A stretch of 64,000 bases of DNA, taken from the NCBI GenBank assembly GCA_012295275.1, contig CM022673.1, forward strand, positions 20,079,810-20,143,809, read 5' to 3'. The position numbers and the translations under genes were made by a program. The notes beneath the pieces were generated by a model. It saw only the letters and a program-made list of their open reading frames with translations. It was not told the origin of the DNA and searched no databases. This document shows, piece by piece, positions 24,128-57,517 of this stretch; position 1 is the first letter of the stretch, and every line of letters begins with the position of its first letter. The DNA comes from Chrysomallon squamiferum (lineage: Eukaryota; Mollusca; Gastropoda; Neomphalida; Peltospiridae).

Positions 24128-24264
24128 TTCGCGCCGGGCATGCGCAATGTTAATAAACGTCGAAAGGTATTTCCGGTATCATAAAGGAGCGTGAAAGCAG
24201 CATATTTCTTCATCATTTTATACACATACACATATATGCATATATATATATATATTTTTTTAAG
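24128..24264 (+). promoter_or_regulatory. Probable DDB1 proximal promoter and 5' leader
   Basis: This is a small island with CpGs in an otherwise CpG-poor region. gggcatgcgcaat (24136-24148) resembles an NRF-1 site and ttccgg (24171) an ETS core. Both lie about 100-130 bases before the ATG and are typical of TATA-less housekeeping promoters. A (TA)n tract precedes the ATG. The transcription start cannot be placed from sequence. Confidence 0.4.
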
Positions 24265-45795
<21,531 letters not shown>

Positions 45796-46849
45796 TATGC
45801 TTATTATTTACTTTATTGGCTGTGTTATTTAAATTAGAGTTTGATAAAAGATAGTGTTGAGATGAACAAAGAACGAATTGAAAGATGAATATGTTGTGTT
45901 GTTTGAAACATGAGAGCAAGATAACCAGCTATGGTTTGACAAAATTATAAGGTTGACAAGAAAACAAAGGAGCTGAAAAAAAAAAGAAGGAAATGTTTAA
46001 CTGACCTATAACGTAAAAGAACATTACCTTTCTAGTTTTACTGATCTTTTGACATCTGCCACTTTCAATACACATGTAAAAAGATGCATACCAACAGATG
46101 TATGTATGTTCCATATACATACTAGAGCTTAAATTAGGTCACTAGCTTCTGGTAGCTTCATACACAATCCATTCAGAGAGGAATATCTAATAAATCTAAA
46201 CATTTTAGTGCTTACTCAAATACAGAAGAACTATAGAAATAAAGCAAGATCATTTCATTTCAGATGTGGTGAATATTAGTATTTTAAAAATAATTTTATA
46301 GCACCAGATATTTAGATTACTGTGTATATATATATATATATGTGTGTGTATTTGTTCTAAACAGTTTATATTGTTTATGTTCTAATAATTTTTCCTTTAT
46401 TTGCATATAAAAATCATTTTCAAGCATTTTGATTTAAGTGTTTTGTGTGTGAAAATATTTTTAGGAATTAAAACATAAATCAGTTAGTGAAGGGTTTTTT
46501 TTTGAAAAAATAATTGTCCCAAGCAGTATTATAAAAACATTAGAAGTTTGAAGAAATAAATGAAATACACCTTTTCTTTGGTAAATGCATTCATTTTCAT
46601 TGTCTGCTTATGATACAAAGTTTACTAAATAAATTTGGATTTTACAAAAATGTGTTGTTTTTTCATGAGAATATTTATTATGCATTATAAAGCATTTTTA
46701 AGTAACAATTATTGCTTATTTAAACCTGCATAAAAATACAAACAAAAACGTTGCTGACAGTGCTAGTAGGAGAGGAGATGGGATGTTACTGGTTGAAAGG
46801 TGAGTCAGTTTGCACAAAAGCATCAGGAAACTCCTAGGTTTGTTTCTCA

Positions 46850-47040
46850 TGTCTGGCCGTTTATACCACTAGAATCTGCTTCAGACTTTTGGACTTCATT
46901 TTCACTAAAAGCCTGTCCAGCAAGGTTCATTTCTGTCAGCATTTTAAAATGTTACTGAAGTAAGACAGCTTTGTAACCATACCGATTTTCCACATTTCTA
47001 CATTTAGTGACCTAGGAACATCTTCCTCATATGAAAATAT
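46850..47040 (-). pseudogene. hAT-like (ZBED/SCAND3-type) transposase fragment, frameshifted
   Basis: The minus strand first reads EEDVPRSLNVEMW and KLSYFSNILKC; a frameshift later it reads TEMNLAGQAFSENEV. The pattern of a LAYL-like strand followed by a helix and LNLALQG is typical of domesticated and mobile hAT transposases. The copy is broken by a frameshift and by stops further downstream (46790-46850). It lies 1.1 kb after the DDB1 stop, close to the DDB1 3' end but on the other strand. The assignment is by eye and could be wrong. Confidence 0.4.
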
Positions 47041-48219
47041 TACCTAGGCTGCCTTTTGTTTGAGAACTAAGTTTATGTTCAATAATTGAAACATTTTTAT
47101 AACCTAACAATTTGTTCAAGCAAGGAACTGGTTGAAAACCAAGGTATTGTATTTTCTTTTTAGATTTATTCTGATTCATTTGTCTATTGATAACCATTAT
47201 GTAATACTTAACCATTTATTTCTATTCAGCCTAAGATTTCAGTAGTATTTTTTATTTTATTTTTTATTAAACTTCTTCTGGGGATATTTTTCATGTTAAC
47301 TATTCTTTGCTCTGGTTCTCAAGTTAAAACATAATTACCATCTTGGTAAATGAAATAACTTGCCATTTATGAATAAAATGTTTGGAATGTATATTTTTGG
47401 CTGTTTGGAATGTATATTTTTGTGTGCAAAATAAATAACATATACTGAGGAATCTTTTCAGTTTGTCTTTCATAAATGAATATTTGATAACATATTTGAC
47501 AAAATTAACTAAAATGTACACCTCTAAATTTAAAGTTATAATAAAATCAGAACATAACAAAATTAACAATTTATTACCATGCATGTTAGTAATGTAGCAG
47601 ATTGCCTTCTGTTGTTGTTTTTGATAACTTTTATACAAAGTCATTGATGGAAAGCCAAAAAATATTGAAAATCACTTATGACACAAGAAGTATGTCTAGC
47701 TTAAGTAAAAACAAGATGCAATATAGAAATTAAATGAGGTAAGATTCTATCAAAGCATTATCCACTTTAAACATGATTTGAAGGTTTTTAGCATCCACAA
47801 TCAAAAAGAAAATAATACTAATAAAATAAACAAAAACTTGAAACGTAAGTAATACAAGATCCACAATAATGATCTGAATAAAAGTCTGAATTTTGGTTGG
47901 CATAGTGAATTTCTTGGATACTCATAGAGATTTTCATAAATTTAAGTGCTGCATGCAACTGGCAAAGATAGGAACTATTGTGGCTGGGTTTTTTTTGTAT
48001 TATCTCAATGAATTAAGATTTAATAATATTAAAAACAGAGGTGGACAATGGGTAGGTTGTCCAATTACTCTTTGTTATTTTCTTTGTAGGAATTAGAAAT
48101 ATTTTATAGCAAAGCTTACAAATGCAATACTGATTTAATTGATAGCAATCATCAGAAAATGTATTTTATATGATTTTGTATAGGCATGCTATCATAACAG
48201 TAATTCCTTATTTTTTTAG

Positions 48220-48402
48220 GATGAAATGTATTTGCAAATGTTAGTTGGAAAGGTCAGTGCAGAAGATGTCACATTTACTCCAAATGTAAAGGATGCAGGT
48301 CACTTCACTAGAAATGAGATCATCCATGAACTTCTGGAGCCAAAAGCTATCGGAGGAGGTATCTGCACAACAATTCTGCCAGTTTGTGTTCCTGTATATT
48401 AA
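48220..48402 (+). other. Unassigned exon-like open segment
   Basis: After a good polypyrimidine tract and acceptor (tattttttttag) a frame opens in phase 0 and stays open for 60 codons to TAA at 48400. A donor-like gtatct at 48359 would end the exon one base into a codon. The peptide begins DEMYLQMLVGKVSAEDV and includes AGHFTRNEIIHELLEP, with unbiased, protein-like composition in a region where random frames close quickly. I do not recognise it. It may be an alternative DDB1 3' exon (DDB1 exon 27 also ends in phase 0), an exon of an unseen gene, or a transposon piece. Confidence 0.4.
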
Positions 48403-50945
48403 AAACTGGCATGTTGTCAAGAGACTGGACTGCTTAGTGACCTTGTTTCTAAAATTCTAGCCATACACTAAAGTCACTGTAGTTCCAGGTTAGTCATAAC
48501 TGCAATAATATAACTTATAAGCCCCTACCATTGCCTGTTTGTGGGGTCTTAGTTATTAATTTTATATTTATTATTATAGTTGGTTTTTTTTTTGGGGGGG
48601 GGAGGGTGAAGTAATATCTGTGACAACCATTAATTACTGCATAAAATGTAAGATTATCCTTATTTTACATTTATCTAATATAGGTGTTTTAGTTTAGTAC
48701 TAGAATTGTATCTAATTTTCACTTGGACATAGCTGGTATAAACTGTCCACTTCTAAAACGAAAATTGTAAGACCCTATCAGATCTTTAACATCCTATGGT
48801 GGTGATGTTACTTTGGGATGCACTATTAATTTGTTTGGATTTGACATCCTGGACTTTGGGTTGTCTTAAATGGAAAATGGCAAAACATACCCCCATCTGC
48901 ACTATGCATAAATACATATATAAAATAAATCTAGTATTTGTGATTATAATCTGTATCATTTTATTGAAAGGATAACAGTGACATGCATGCCATTATTAGC
49001 TGTGATATATCATCAATAAAGAAAAATGAAATACCAGCTTTATCATCAGGTAACGTACTAATATTCTGGATCCATTTACCTGATCATTTAATGTACAATT
49101 ATGGTTACTGCCATATTATTCACATACTGCAAGTTTAGAAACACAATTAGATAAACAGATAATGAATCAATTCATCCATGTTAAGGACATTCATAGGAAA
49201 TATGCATTAATACATCTGTGATAACATTATAATGCAATACAAAATGAGGCTTTACTTCACAATAATTGTAGAGTATTATCAGGTAATAATTTATGTACTG
49301 ACACTGGATATAAATATTAAATATTACATGTGAGCTACATTGGGAGAAAATAATTTTTATTTCTTATATTGTTCACGTTGAAGCATTAGATCACAATAAT
49401 AGTTACACTATCAATAAACTTTGCTAATGTTATGCATCTGAAAAAAAACCTGAAATTATTTTCCATCCACGCCACCCCACAACAACAAAACATTTAAAAT
49501 TAAGCATAACATATTTTCATTGGATCACTTATTTTAGAAGACACTTTGGATTTTAAAAAATTGTTTGAATTTTTTGTTTAATTTAATCTGAAAAGGGTTA
49601 GAAACACATATTTAGCAAGCATCATATTAAAAAACAAAAATGTATAAAATAAAATGTTCATAGATGACACAATTTTTGTTTTAAATAAAAATGAAGAAAT
49701 TATTAACAAAAACCCCCAAATCTTTATGGTCTATGCAAAGCCTACCAATAGTATGATCAATATTTGCTTAATAATTTAATTTGAAAAACAATATTATGAT
49801 CATATTTGGTTTTTTTTCTTTTTCCAATATGTCCATTTGTAAACACAGCTATTATAGTAAGCTACAATATATCATTTCAGTTTTAAAACTTATTTAGCAA
49901 TAAAGAAACCATATAAAAAGATAACAAAAACAAAACAAAAAAACAAAACCCAATAATAATAATCAAATTAAAATAACATTTAAATTTCTTTATTGATATT
50001 AATATTATATGAACTGTGGCCATAATAAATAAAGCAATAAATATAATAAATTAAATGAGGAGTAGTCAGCATTAATTTTTCAAAGTTACCATAACCAATA
50101 AGAGAAATAAAAACTTTTTTTTTTTTTTTTTTAGTTTCCTTAGCATGTCAAAATATTATAAATCATATATAAACATATATATATGTATTCTGTTTTGTTT
50201 CATTTCTCTGGGTTTTTTTAAAAACTAATTTAAAAAAATGCCTGAATTTTTATTATTATTTTAAAAAAAAAGAAAGAAAGAAAGAAAAAAGTAATAATGA
50301 TTTACATATAATTTATTTACTGTTTGTTATCTTGCAAATTATAATGAATTGTGAATATCAAAATAAAATAACACAGATTAAAAGAAAATTTCTAAGTCTC
50401 AAATGAAACACTTTTTACCAGAATAAGAATAATTATCAAAATAACTTTACATGATATCTTAAATACATGAATAGCTAACTTCAGTAACTGTCATTTCTAA
50501 ATAATTTAATTATATAATCAGTTTAGTTTATACTGAACAGACTTCAAAAGCATAATTAGATCTGAAGAAAGGTTATAATTAAATTTGAATATTTATTAAT
50601 TTAATCATTTTTTTTTTTTAAATTATATTTATTTAACATTTTACCTTCAGAATTTTTAGGTCCCTAGAGTGTATACAAAGAGAGTTTACAAGCAGACATG
50701 TCCTAGGTAAATTGCACATATTTTTTAAATATATACTCATGCAAAATATCATTCCATTATTTCATGAATAATTATTCATTATAATTGTTTTGGTTTTGTT
50801 ACTGCTGTTCTTAATATTATTATTATAATTATTAATGATGTTATCATCATCAAGACATCGTTATTTATATTAAATATTTAATATCACTTTTCCTTAATCT
50901 CAGTTTCAGTAAAACATGTAATAAGTAAAAAATCTGTTCTATTCA

Positions 50946-52490
50946 AAGGATTGACCATGTCATAGGAGTGACATAACAAAGGAGTGAAACCTCAGATATA
51001 AATTTCAAAGGAGTGACAACCATCCAACCAAGTGGTAGGTGAAGCAACGATGATTTTGTTGGCAAGTGTACTTTCTGCAGTGTTCCTGCTCTCTGCAGAC
51101 ATGGACCTCTTTAACTGGAACAGCTGCGCTTATACTCTCTGATCTATGTTGTACCAAGATAACAAATTATTGTATGTAGGCCATAATAGATAAATATCAA
51201 TTTGTTAAATCCCAAATGGGTAAAGATAAGGTAGCATTCAGAGGATACAACTACTTCTGAAACCTTTCATGGAGTGACAATTTTCAATACATTTGGTGGC
51301 CTGGTATCAGAGAGTAAAGCACACAATCATGCCCCACTGACACAGAGAGTGGAAATCATACAGGCTGATGATGCAATCAAAATTAGGACCAAAACCTCAA
51401 CTGCAACTGAACATTAGTCAGGAACATGGCATTAACACTGCAGTAGGAACCCAAACACGAAAGATTTAATCGTTCCAAACAATTTGATAGGTCATCCAAG
51501 CAGGGGAAAAAACTTCCTTTTGTTCAATACAAAAATAGATCATGGAAATGCACATGTTTATGTTCTGATGACAAGAAAAATGCAAGAAAAGTATACATCC
51601 ATGCTAGAACAATTACTATCAGCTCCAAAAGGAATTGAATTAAACACTACTCTTTTGTTTATAGTAAATTTTGAATTGGCAAGCATCAATGCTCTTCAAC
51701 ACATATTTCCAGAAGCCAGATTATCTGCCTGCTTTTTCCATTTAGGTCAAAGTATATACCAAAGTATTCAAAAGAACAGTCTAGTCAATGCCTATAGAAC
51801 CAATGAAATTTATGATTCGGTTATTGCTATTTCAAACAATATTCAAAAAGAAGTTGAATCAGTGTTTAAGTATTTTGGAGAAACCTGTGTACTGGGAAGA
51901 TTGATCATCACGTGGAAGAGGAAGACCAAGATGAAATCAGTTGTGCATCCACCACAATTTGCCCCAAGTGTGTGGAGCATTCATCATCTTCAAGCATACT
52001 GCCTTCTAAAAACAAACAACAATTTGGAGGCTTGGCACAGGCTCGAAACATTAGTTGAACGTTATCATTTGTGAGTTTATTCCATGATAAAGGAATTCTT
52101 AAAAGTAAACCATCACACAAACCAAATGGTAGAGCAACAGATTGCAAGGAATAATTTAACAAAGAAGAAGAGGGAACAAATCCAAAGGGAGGAGAGGCTT
52201 GCAACTGTTGTCAGGAGACATGGAACTGTCTCTTTCAACAAATACCTTCGTGGAATTATGCACAATTTGCATTTCAGTTAAATATGTAAACAACTGTGAG
52301 GTGGAAAATAATTTAAGTGATGGAGAACAAGATTTGTAAACAAGTTTAAAATATATTAACAGTTCAGTGGTTCGAGTTTTTTTAAATAAAATTTTATTTA
52401 TTTTAATAACTTTTATTCTTTTTTCTTAAATAAAATTTGTTATACTTTGTCACTCCTTTAATACTCTATTTATTCACTCCTTCGATAAAG
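50946..52490 (+). pseudogene. Decayed MULE-type transposase with FLYWCH remnant and inverted iterons
   Basis: One reading frame (frame of 51484) carries recognisable pieces in order: a FLYWCH-finger end (AHNHAP near 51319), two stops (51412-51435), then 196 open codons 51484-52074 with INALQHIFPEARLSACFFH and NNLEAWHR, motifs of MULE transposases from FLYWCH/MULE elements. After one more in-frame stop, the same frame runs on to 52281, ending FNKYLRGIMHNLHFS, the usual C-terminus. The catalytic DFE-type motif reads NFE, and the WxxDGTF region that should precede it is missing, so the protein looks inactive. GGAGTGA iterons at 50965, 50981 and 51010 face inverted copies (TCACTCC) at 52450 and 52474, which probably mark the subterminal ends of the element. 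The outer boundaries are approximate. It ends only about 60 bases from the SPTY2D1 stop codon. Confidence 0.75.
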
Positions 52491-52549
52491 ACCCGTAAAA
52501 AATAATTCAGTTGGGATTTTAATAACTTTATGCACTGTTCTCCTTATTT

Positions 52550-55500
52550 TCAAATCCTTCTGATTTTCTTCTGCAACATTTTCTGTTTAAACTCCTCTTC
52601 CTCTCTTTTCATGTCCTCTAAATCTTCAAGAAGACCAATTCTTGCACTAAAATAATAATAAAGCAATTTGTAAATATCTGGCAATTAAATGTTAAATTTT
52701 TATTTAATATTCAACAAAGGTTTAAGAAATAATTCTAATCATTAGCATTATTAAATACCTGTTATCTTATGTCTTAGATACAATAAATAATTAAGATCAT
52801 TTTGAAAGTTTTGAAGTTCCATCAAATAATGTCTGTCACTGTGAACTAAGCTCTGTAATTACTAACTCTTACTGGCAGTACAATACTGTTTTAAAACAAA
52901 ATTAGTAATTAACTTTTACAATGAATTGCAAAATTTTAGAATTAGCTTTTATTTTTAAAGTCTAATAAATAGTCATCTTTGCTTTGTTTTATGCCACTAA
53001 CTTGTCAGAAATGCCCCAAAATGCACACTTTAATATAATATATCTTATTTTATTTTATTTTACATGATTATTATTTCTGGTTTAATGTGATAGAAAATTC
53101 TTGAAGTAGTTATGAACTGCACTGAATTCTTTATAAGTATTACCTTCGGGCTTCCTCTTTCATAAGAGCTGAGTAGCTACTCTCCATGTCATCAACATCA
53201 TCATCATCATGGTATCTAAAAATCAACCAAAGTAATTGTCAGTTTAATGAAATAAAAATAATATTTAAGAATAATAAATTGTTTAATTGATCCAAAAAAA
53301 GAAGTTTTGGACATACTCAAGTTTTACACAGCAATAATAACAATATGTATTTAATTAGAAGAATTATATAACTTTGCACAAAAACTCTTATAACCATAAA
53401 TTGTTAAATACATATGAACAAACAACTTACAAAAAGTTATTATTATTTGTTTTTAATACTGGAACAATCCAGATTAAAAAAATATTTAAAATAATAATAA
53501 ATAAATAAATAAAAATAATGAATGCATTACTTATTTCTGTCATATCCAAATATCTGCTTAATATATTTGGAGTAATCAAGATCAGCAGGATCCTCAATTT
53601 CACTGTCATCATCATCTATGAAGTCAGCCATTTCTTCATCTTCCTCACTATCGGAATCTATGACATTCTTTTTCTTAACTAAAAAAAATATAACACATAT
53701 ACATACATAAAGAGATAAAAAAAACTATTAACAGTCTCAGTCCCAGAAATTTTATCTTAGTCAAATAAGAATACAATGCTATAATCTTGATACGGAAATG
53801 AATAATTGTATCACAATTTTAAGCATATTGTTTCAGTGTCATTAGAATTCTATTGGCGATAACACAAAAACTTTAATAAGGAATTAAAAGCAAAATAACA
53901 TACCAGGTTTAGCATTTTTCTTCTTCATTTCACCATAGATCCTATCCCAGGGATTGCTTGCTACTGGTTTTGATGGTTTCTTATTAAATGCCTCTTCCTC
54001 TGCTGATGGTCCACATATTAACACTTTTTCATGAACTGAATCATAATTGTTATTACAAATACCATCACCTTTCCCTTTTGACCTCTCCAAATCTTTTTTA
54101 TAAGATGATGAAATTTTGTATTTTGAATCAGTAATATGTTTAATTATACCTTTGTCTCCAGGCATTATTTTACTATTAGCCTCATTATTTTTCCTCATCT
54201 CTGGACTTTTTAACTTTAACCGGTTTACCTCCTTTTCAGAAATTTTAATAATTTTGCTACTTTGCATAGGTCTGTCTTTTGAGATCTTTCTGCCAATAAC
54301 TTGCTTGTGATTAGCAGCTGCTTTATCATGACTGTTTTCGATCACTTTGTTATTTGATGGTTTGTGTTGACTGGAACCTGAAGACAACTTGGACATCATC
54401 TTCTTTTCAGAATGATGTTTCAAATTAGGCAAAGATTGTGACATTTTGTGAATGGAAATCACTGAATGTTTAGAGGATAACTGACAAGATATTTTGCTAT
54501 GGCAGGTAGTATTTGAACTCTTCAAACCACAAGATGCAGAATGACCATGGTCTGAAGGAGTTTTAAATTTGTGCAATGGTTTGGATGGAATAGCATTGGA
54601 CATTGAATTACTTGACAGACTTGTGACAGACTTGTGATTTGAAACAGATTTATAAACATGATTTGAAGACTCTGATAGATAAGCTTCTGAGTGATTTAAG
54701 GAAGAGTAATGTTCTTGTTTGTGATGTTTTTCATGGATAGAACCAGATGTGTGTCTGGCAGATGAATCTTTTATTTTGTCATTTAACCTTAAAGGTTTTG
54801 AAATGATTTTGTCATTAGATTTTTTATGAACTAAGGACTCTTTCTGCACTATGTCTTTAAATTTGGAATGACCAAAATGTTCAGTCATCCTTGCCTCAGA
54901 AGAATGTATTTTGGGCTTTTTGACAATCGGAGAATTCTCTTTTTTGTTGTTTTGCAATGAAGAATTATTCTGTGGATGTTTTAAACTTGATGGCAAATGG
55001 ATTATTGCCGACTTAGACAGAGATTTCCTTGAGACGTTATCAGAACTGTGATATGATTTACTGCTTTGGCTTGAAGACGAATTAAGTGATCCCTTATTTT
55101 GTAAATTAGAATTTGGTATTTTGGAATTAATATTCTTCAATTTTTCTATGCTGTGACAGGCAGTGTGAACTGATCTTTCATGACCTACTGTAGGTCTTTT
55201 CTGAGAATTCATAGGTAAATGCTCTTTTTTGGGAACTAATGATGCATGTTCCATTTTTGAAACAACAGGAGAAAATTCTCTAGCAGAATTAAATGATGCA
55301 GAAATTAAGGCACTATTTTTTTTAATCATATGTCTATTTTCTTCAGAGCTATAGCCATTAGAAGAGTCTGACCTGGCTTCAGTTGGTGAAGGTCTACCTT
55401 TGCCATATTTAACCCAATTTTTGTATTCCATTGATTTTATTCTTTCCAAACGGTCCTTTTCATACTGAGATAATGGACGACGATCTTCTACTTTCTTTAT

Positions 55501-57476
55501 TTTTTCAGCCTTCTTGATTTCAACAGGTTCATGTTGCTTCTCTTCAGCCATTCTTAGTATTTCTTGAAAATTCACTGGTGGTGGCAATTGGCGATTAAAT
55601 TTCTTGATTTTAGGTTGCTTTATTTTTTCAGGCTCTGATTTTGAAAGCTTGCCTGATTTAACGGCGTTATCTACTTCATCACCACTGATAGTGTGTCCAC
55701 GTTTTCTCTCATTTTTACTGTTCCCGGAATATCCACTGTCTGAATGCTTTTTATATTTGCTGCTTTTATCCTCATGAATCTTTTTGTTACCCTCTGATTT
55801 TTTCTGGCCAAACTGCTCCTCCCATATCTTTTTCTTTTCTTTAATCATTTGCTCTCTTTTTTCCTGCTTCAGTCTTGCCTTCTCTTCTTTTTCTTTTTGT
55901 TCTTCGTCTTCCAATCTATGTTTTATTTCTTCGGCTTTTCTTCTCATTTCCTCCCTTTTCTGCTGCTTCATTTTTTCCTCAAATTCTGCCCATTTGTCAT
56001 TCAGGCCAATTTTCGCTCCACGAGCAGGTTTGAAAATATGGGTCATTGGCTCTACTATTGCTGCTGTCGTTTCTTCATTATCTGGCAGAATAGCATCTGA
56101 ATTAAAGTATTCATAAAAATCACTTCTATAGCTGATAATAACACAGCAACAATTTATTATTAATTAAAAACAATCTCATAAATTCTTAATTTTATAATCA
56201 TTTATTAGTCTTTTTAGTTTTAATTTTATTAGTGTTTTTTGCCATTTCGTGGTTCTCTTACTAGTTCATTTATCTCTGAAGACTAAATATGCAAAAGATA
56301 TTTATTCGGGAAAATTGTTATTGAGTAGAACATTATTATTATTAAATAGAAACAATTTTTAAAACTAATTTACAATTTTATTTTCAGACTTATTCTCATT
56401 ATTCAAAACATTAAGTACTCTTTCCTTCCTTTTTTCAATGAGACATAATGTACTTTTTAAGTATTGGACTTGTATATTTAATAGTATTAATTCATATTTT
56501 ATGGAGATTAATATTCATTTAAAATTTATGTTATTAACTATAACAACATTTTGAGTCTGACATTATAGTATATGCACTGCTTTAAGTTTAAGCAATCCAC
56601 ATACCTACATTAACTTTCAAACTTTTCCCTCCACTCATTTTACCTTTGTCTTGCTGTTCTTCTCCACAAGCTTTCTGTAAACAAAAACAACAGCAAAGTA
56701 ATAAACACTACAAGGAATAGATCAGTATTGGAAGCAAACTTATTTAGATTTATTAAAAATATGCTCTTATTGTTAAGGACAGGTTTTACTCTAAACCACT
56801 GCAACCTAGAAATATTCAAACCAAGTAATTTCATCAAATAACAACTATTTACACAAAACATAATAATTGAGGATAAACACGGTACTAAGACATAACTAAC
56901 TTTGCATACGAGCTGCTGTAATGAATGAGACTTGATAAAACTAGTCACATCTGGAATTCTATACACATAAAAAAATAAGAGCTTTTCAGTTACTTCTGCC
57001 TCGTATCATTTCAAACCTGTCTTAATGTTGGAATGGCAATAATTTCATACTATAAAAAATCTTTTACCAATTTTATCAGTTCAAAAAATTTATATTTGTA
57101 ACTCAAAACCAAATTAAATGGTATTCAAGAAATGCTCGTTATCTGAAATTTATAAACAATGGAATTCATTTTGTATTTGTTTTATTTTTATTTTTTAAAT
57201 AATCTGAAATAACAAACTAAGACATTTAAAAAAGGGTCTCTGTTCATTAAAGCCTTAAGTAAAGGTCAGTAAAAATAATTTTAACAAAAGAAAATAATAA
57301 TAATAATAATATACAGAATAGTGGGATTAAGAATTTTTGCTGATCTTTGGCTTACTATATACTAATTATAATTATTTTCCCATATTTAAAAAAATGTCTA
57401 AAGCAATGATTATTTCAACACTGAAGAAACTCTATATGGTTACTCATTGTCTAATATGAACTGATTGGCTGAATCC

Positions 57477-57517
<41 letters not shown>

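Larger units (their letters stand above)
20977..24264. other. Divergent spacer between XRCC6 and DDB1
   Basis: Head-to-head spacer of 3.3 kb. It contains poly(A) tracts (21861-21895 and 22093-22110), a GC-richer stretch near 22360-22640 that looks like an old interspersed repeat, the Tigger copy at 23055-23746, and the DDB1 promoter region. XRCC6 probably has its 5' UTR and promoter in 20977-21800, but I could not place a start site. Confidence 0.55.
45796..50945. other. Intergenic region after DDB1
   Basis: The DDB1 3' UTR probably ends after AATAAA at 46555 or 46628, which are followed by T/GT-rich sequence. Beyond that are the hAT-like relic, the exon-like segment at 48220 and about 2.5 kb (48400-50945) of AT-rich sequence with no coding signal. 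Confidence 0.6.

Noticed and set aside
55784-56116. Long plus-strand Phe/Ser-rich open frames
   Set aside because: Antisense shadow of the Lys/Glu-rich coiled-coil region of the large SPTY2D1 exon.
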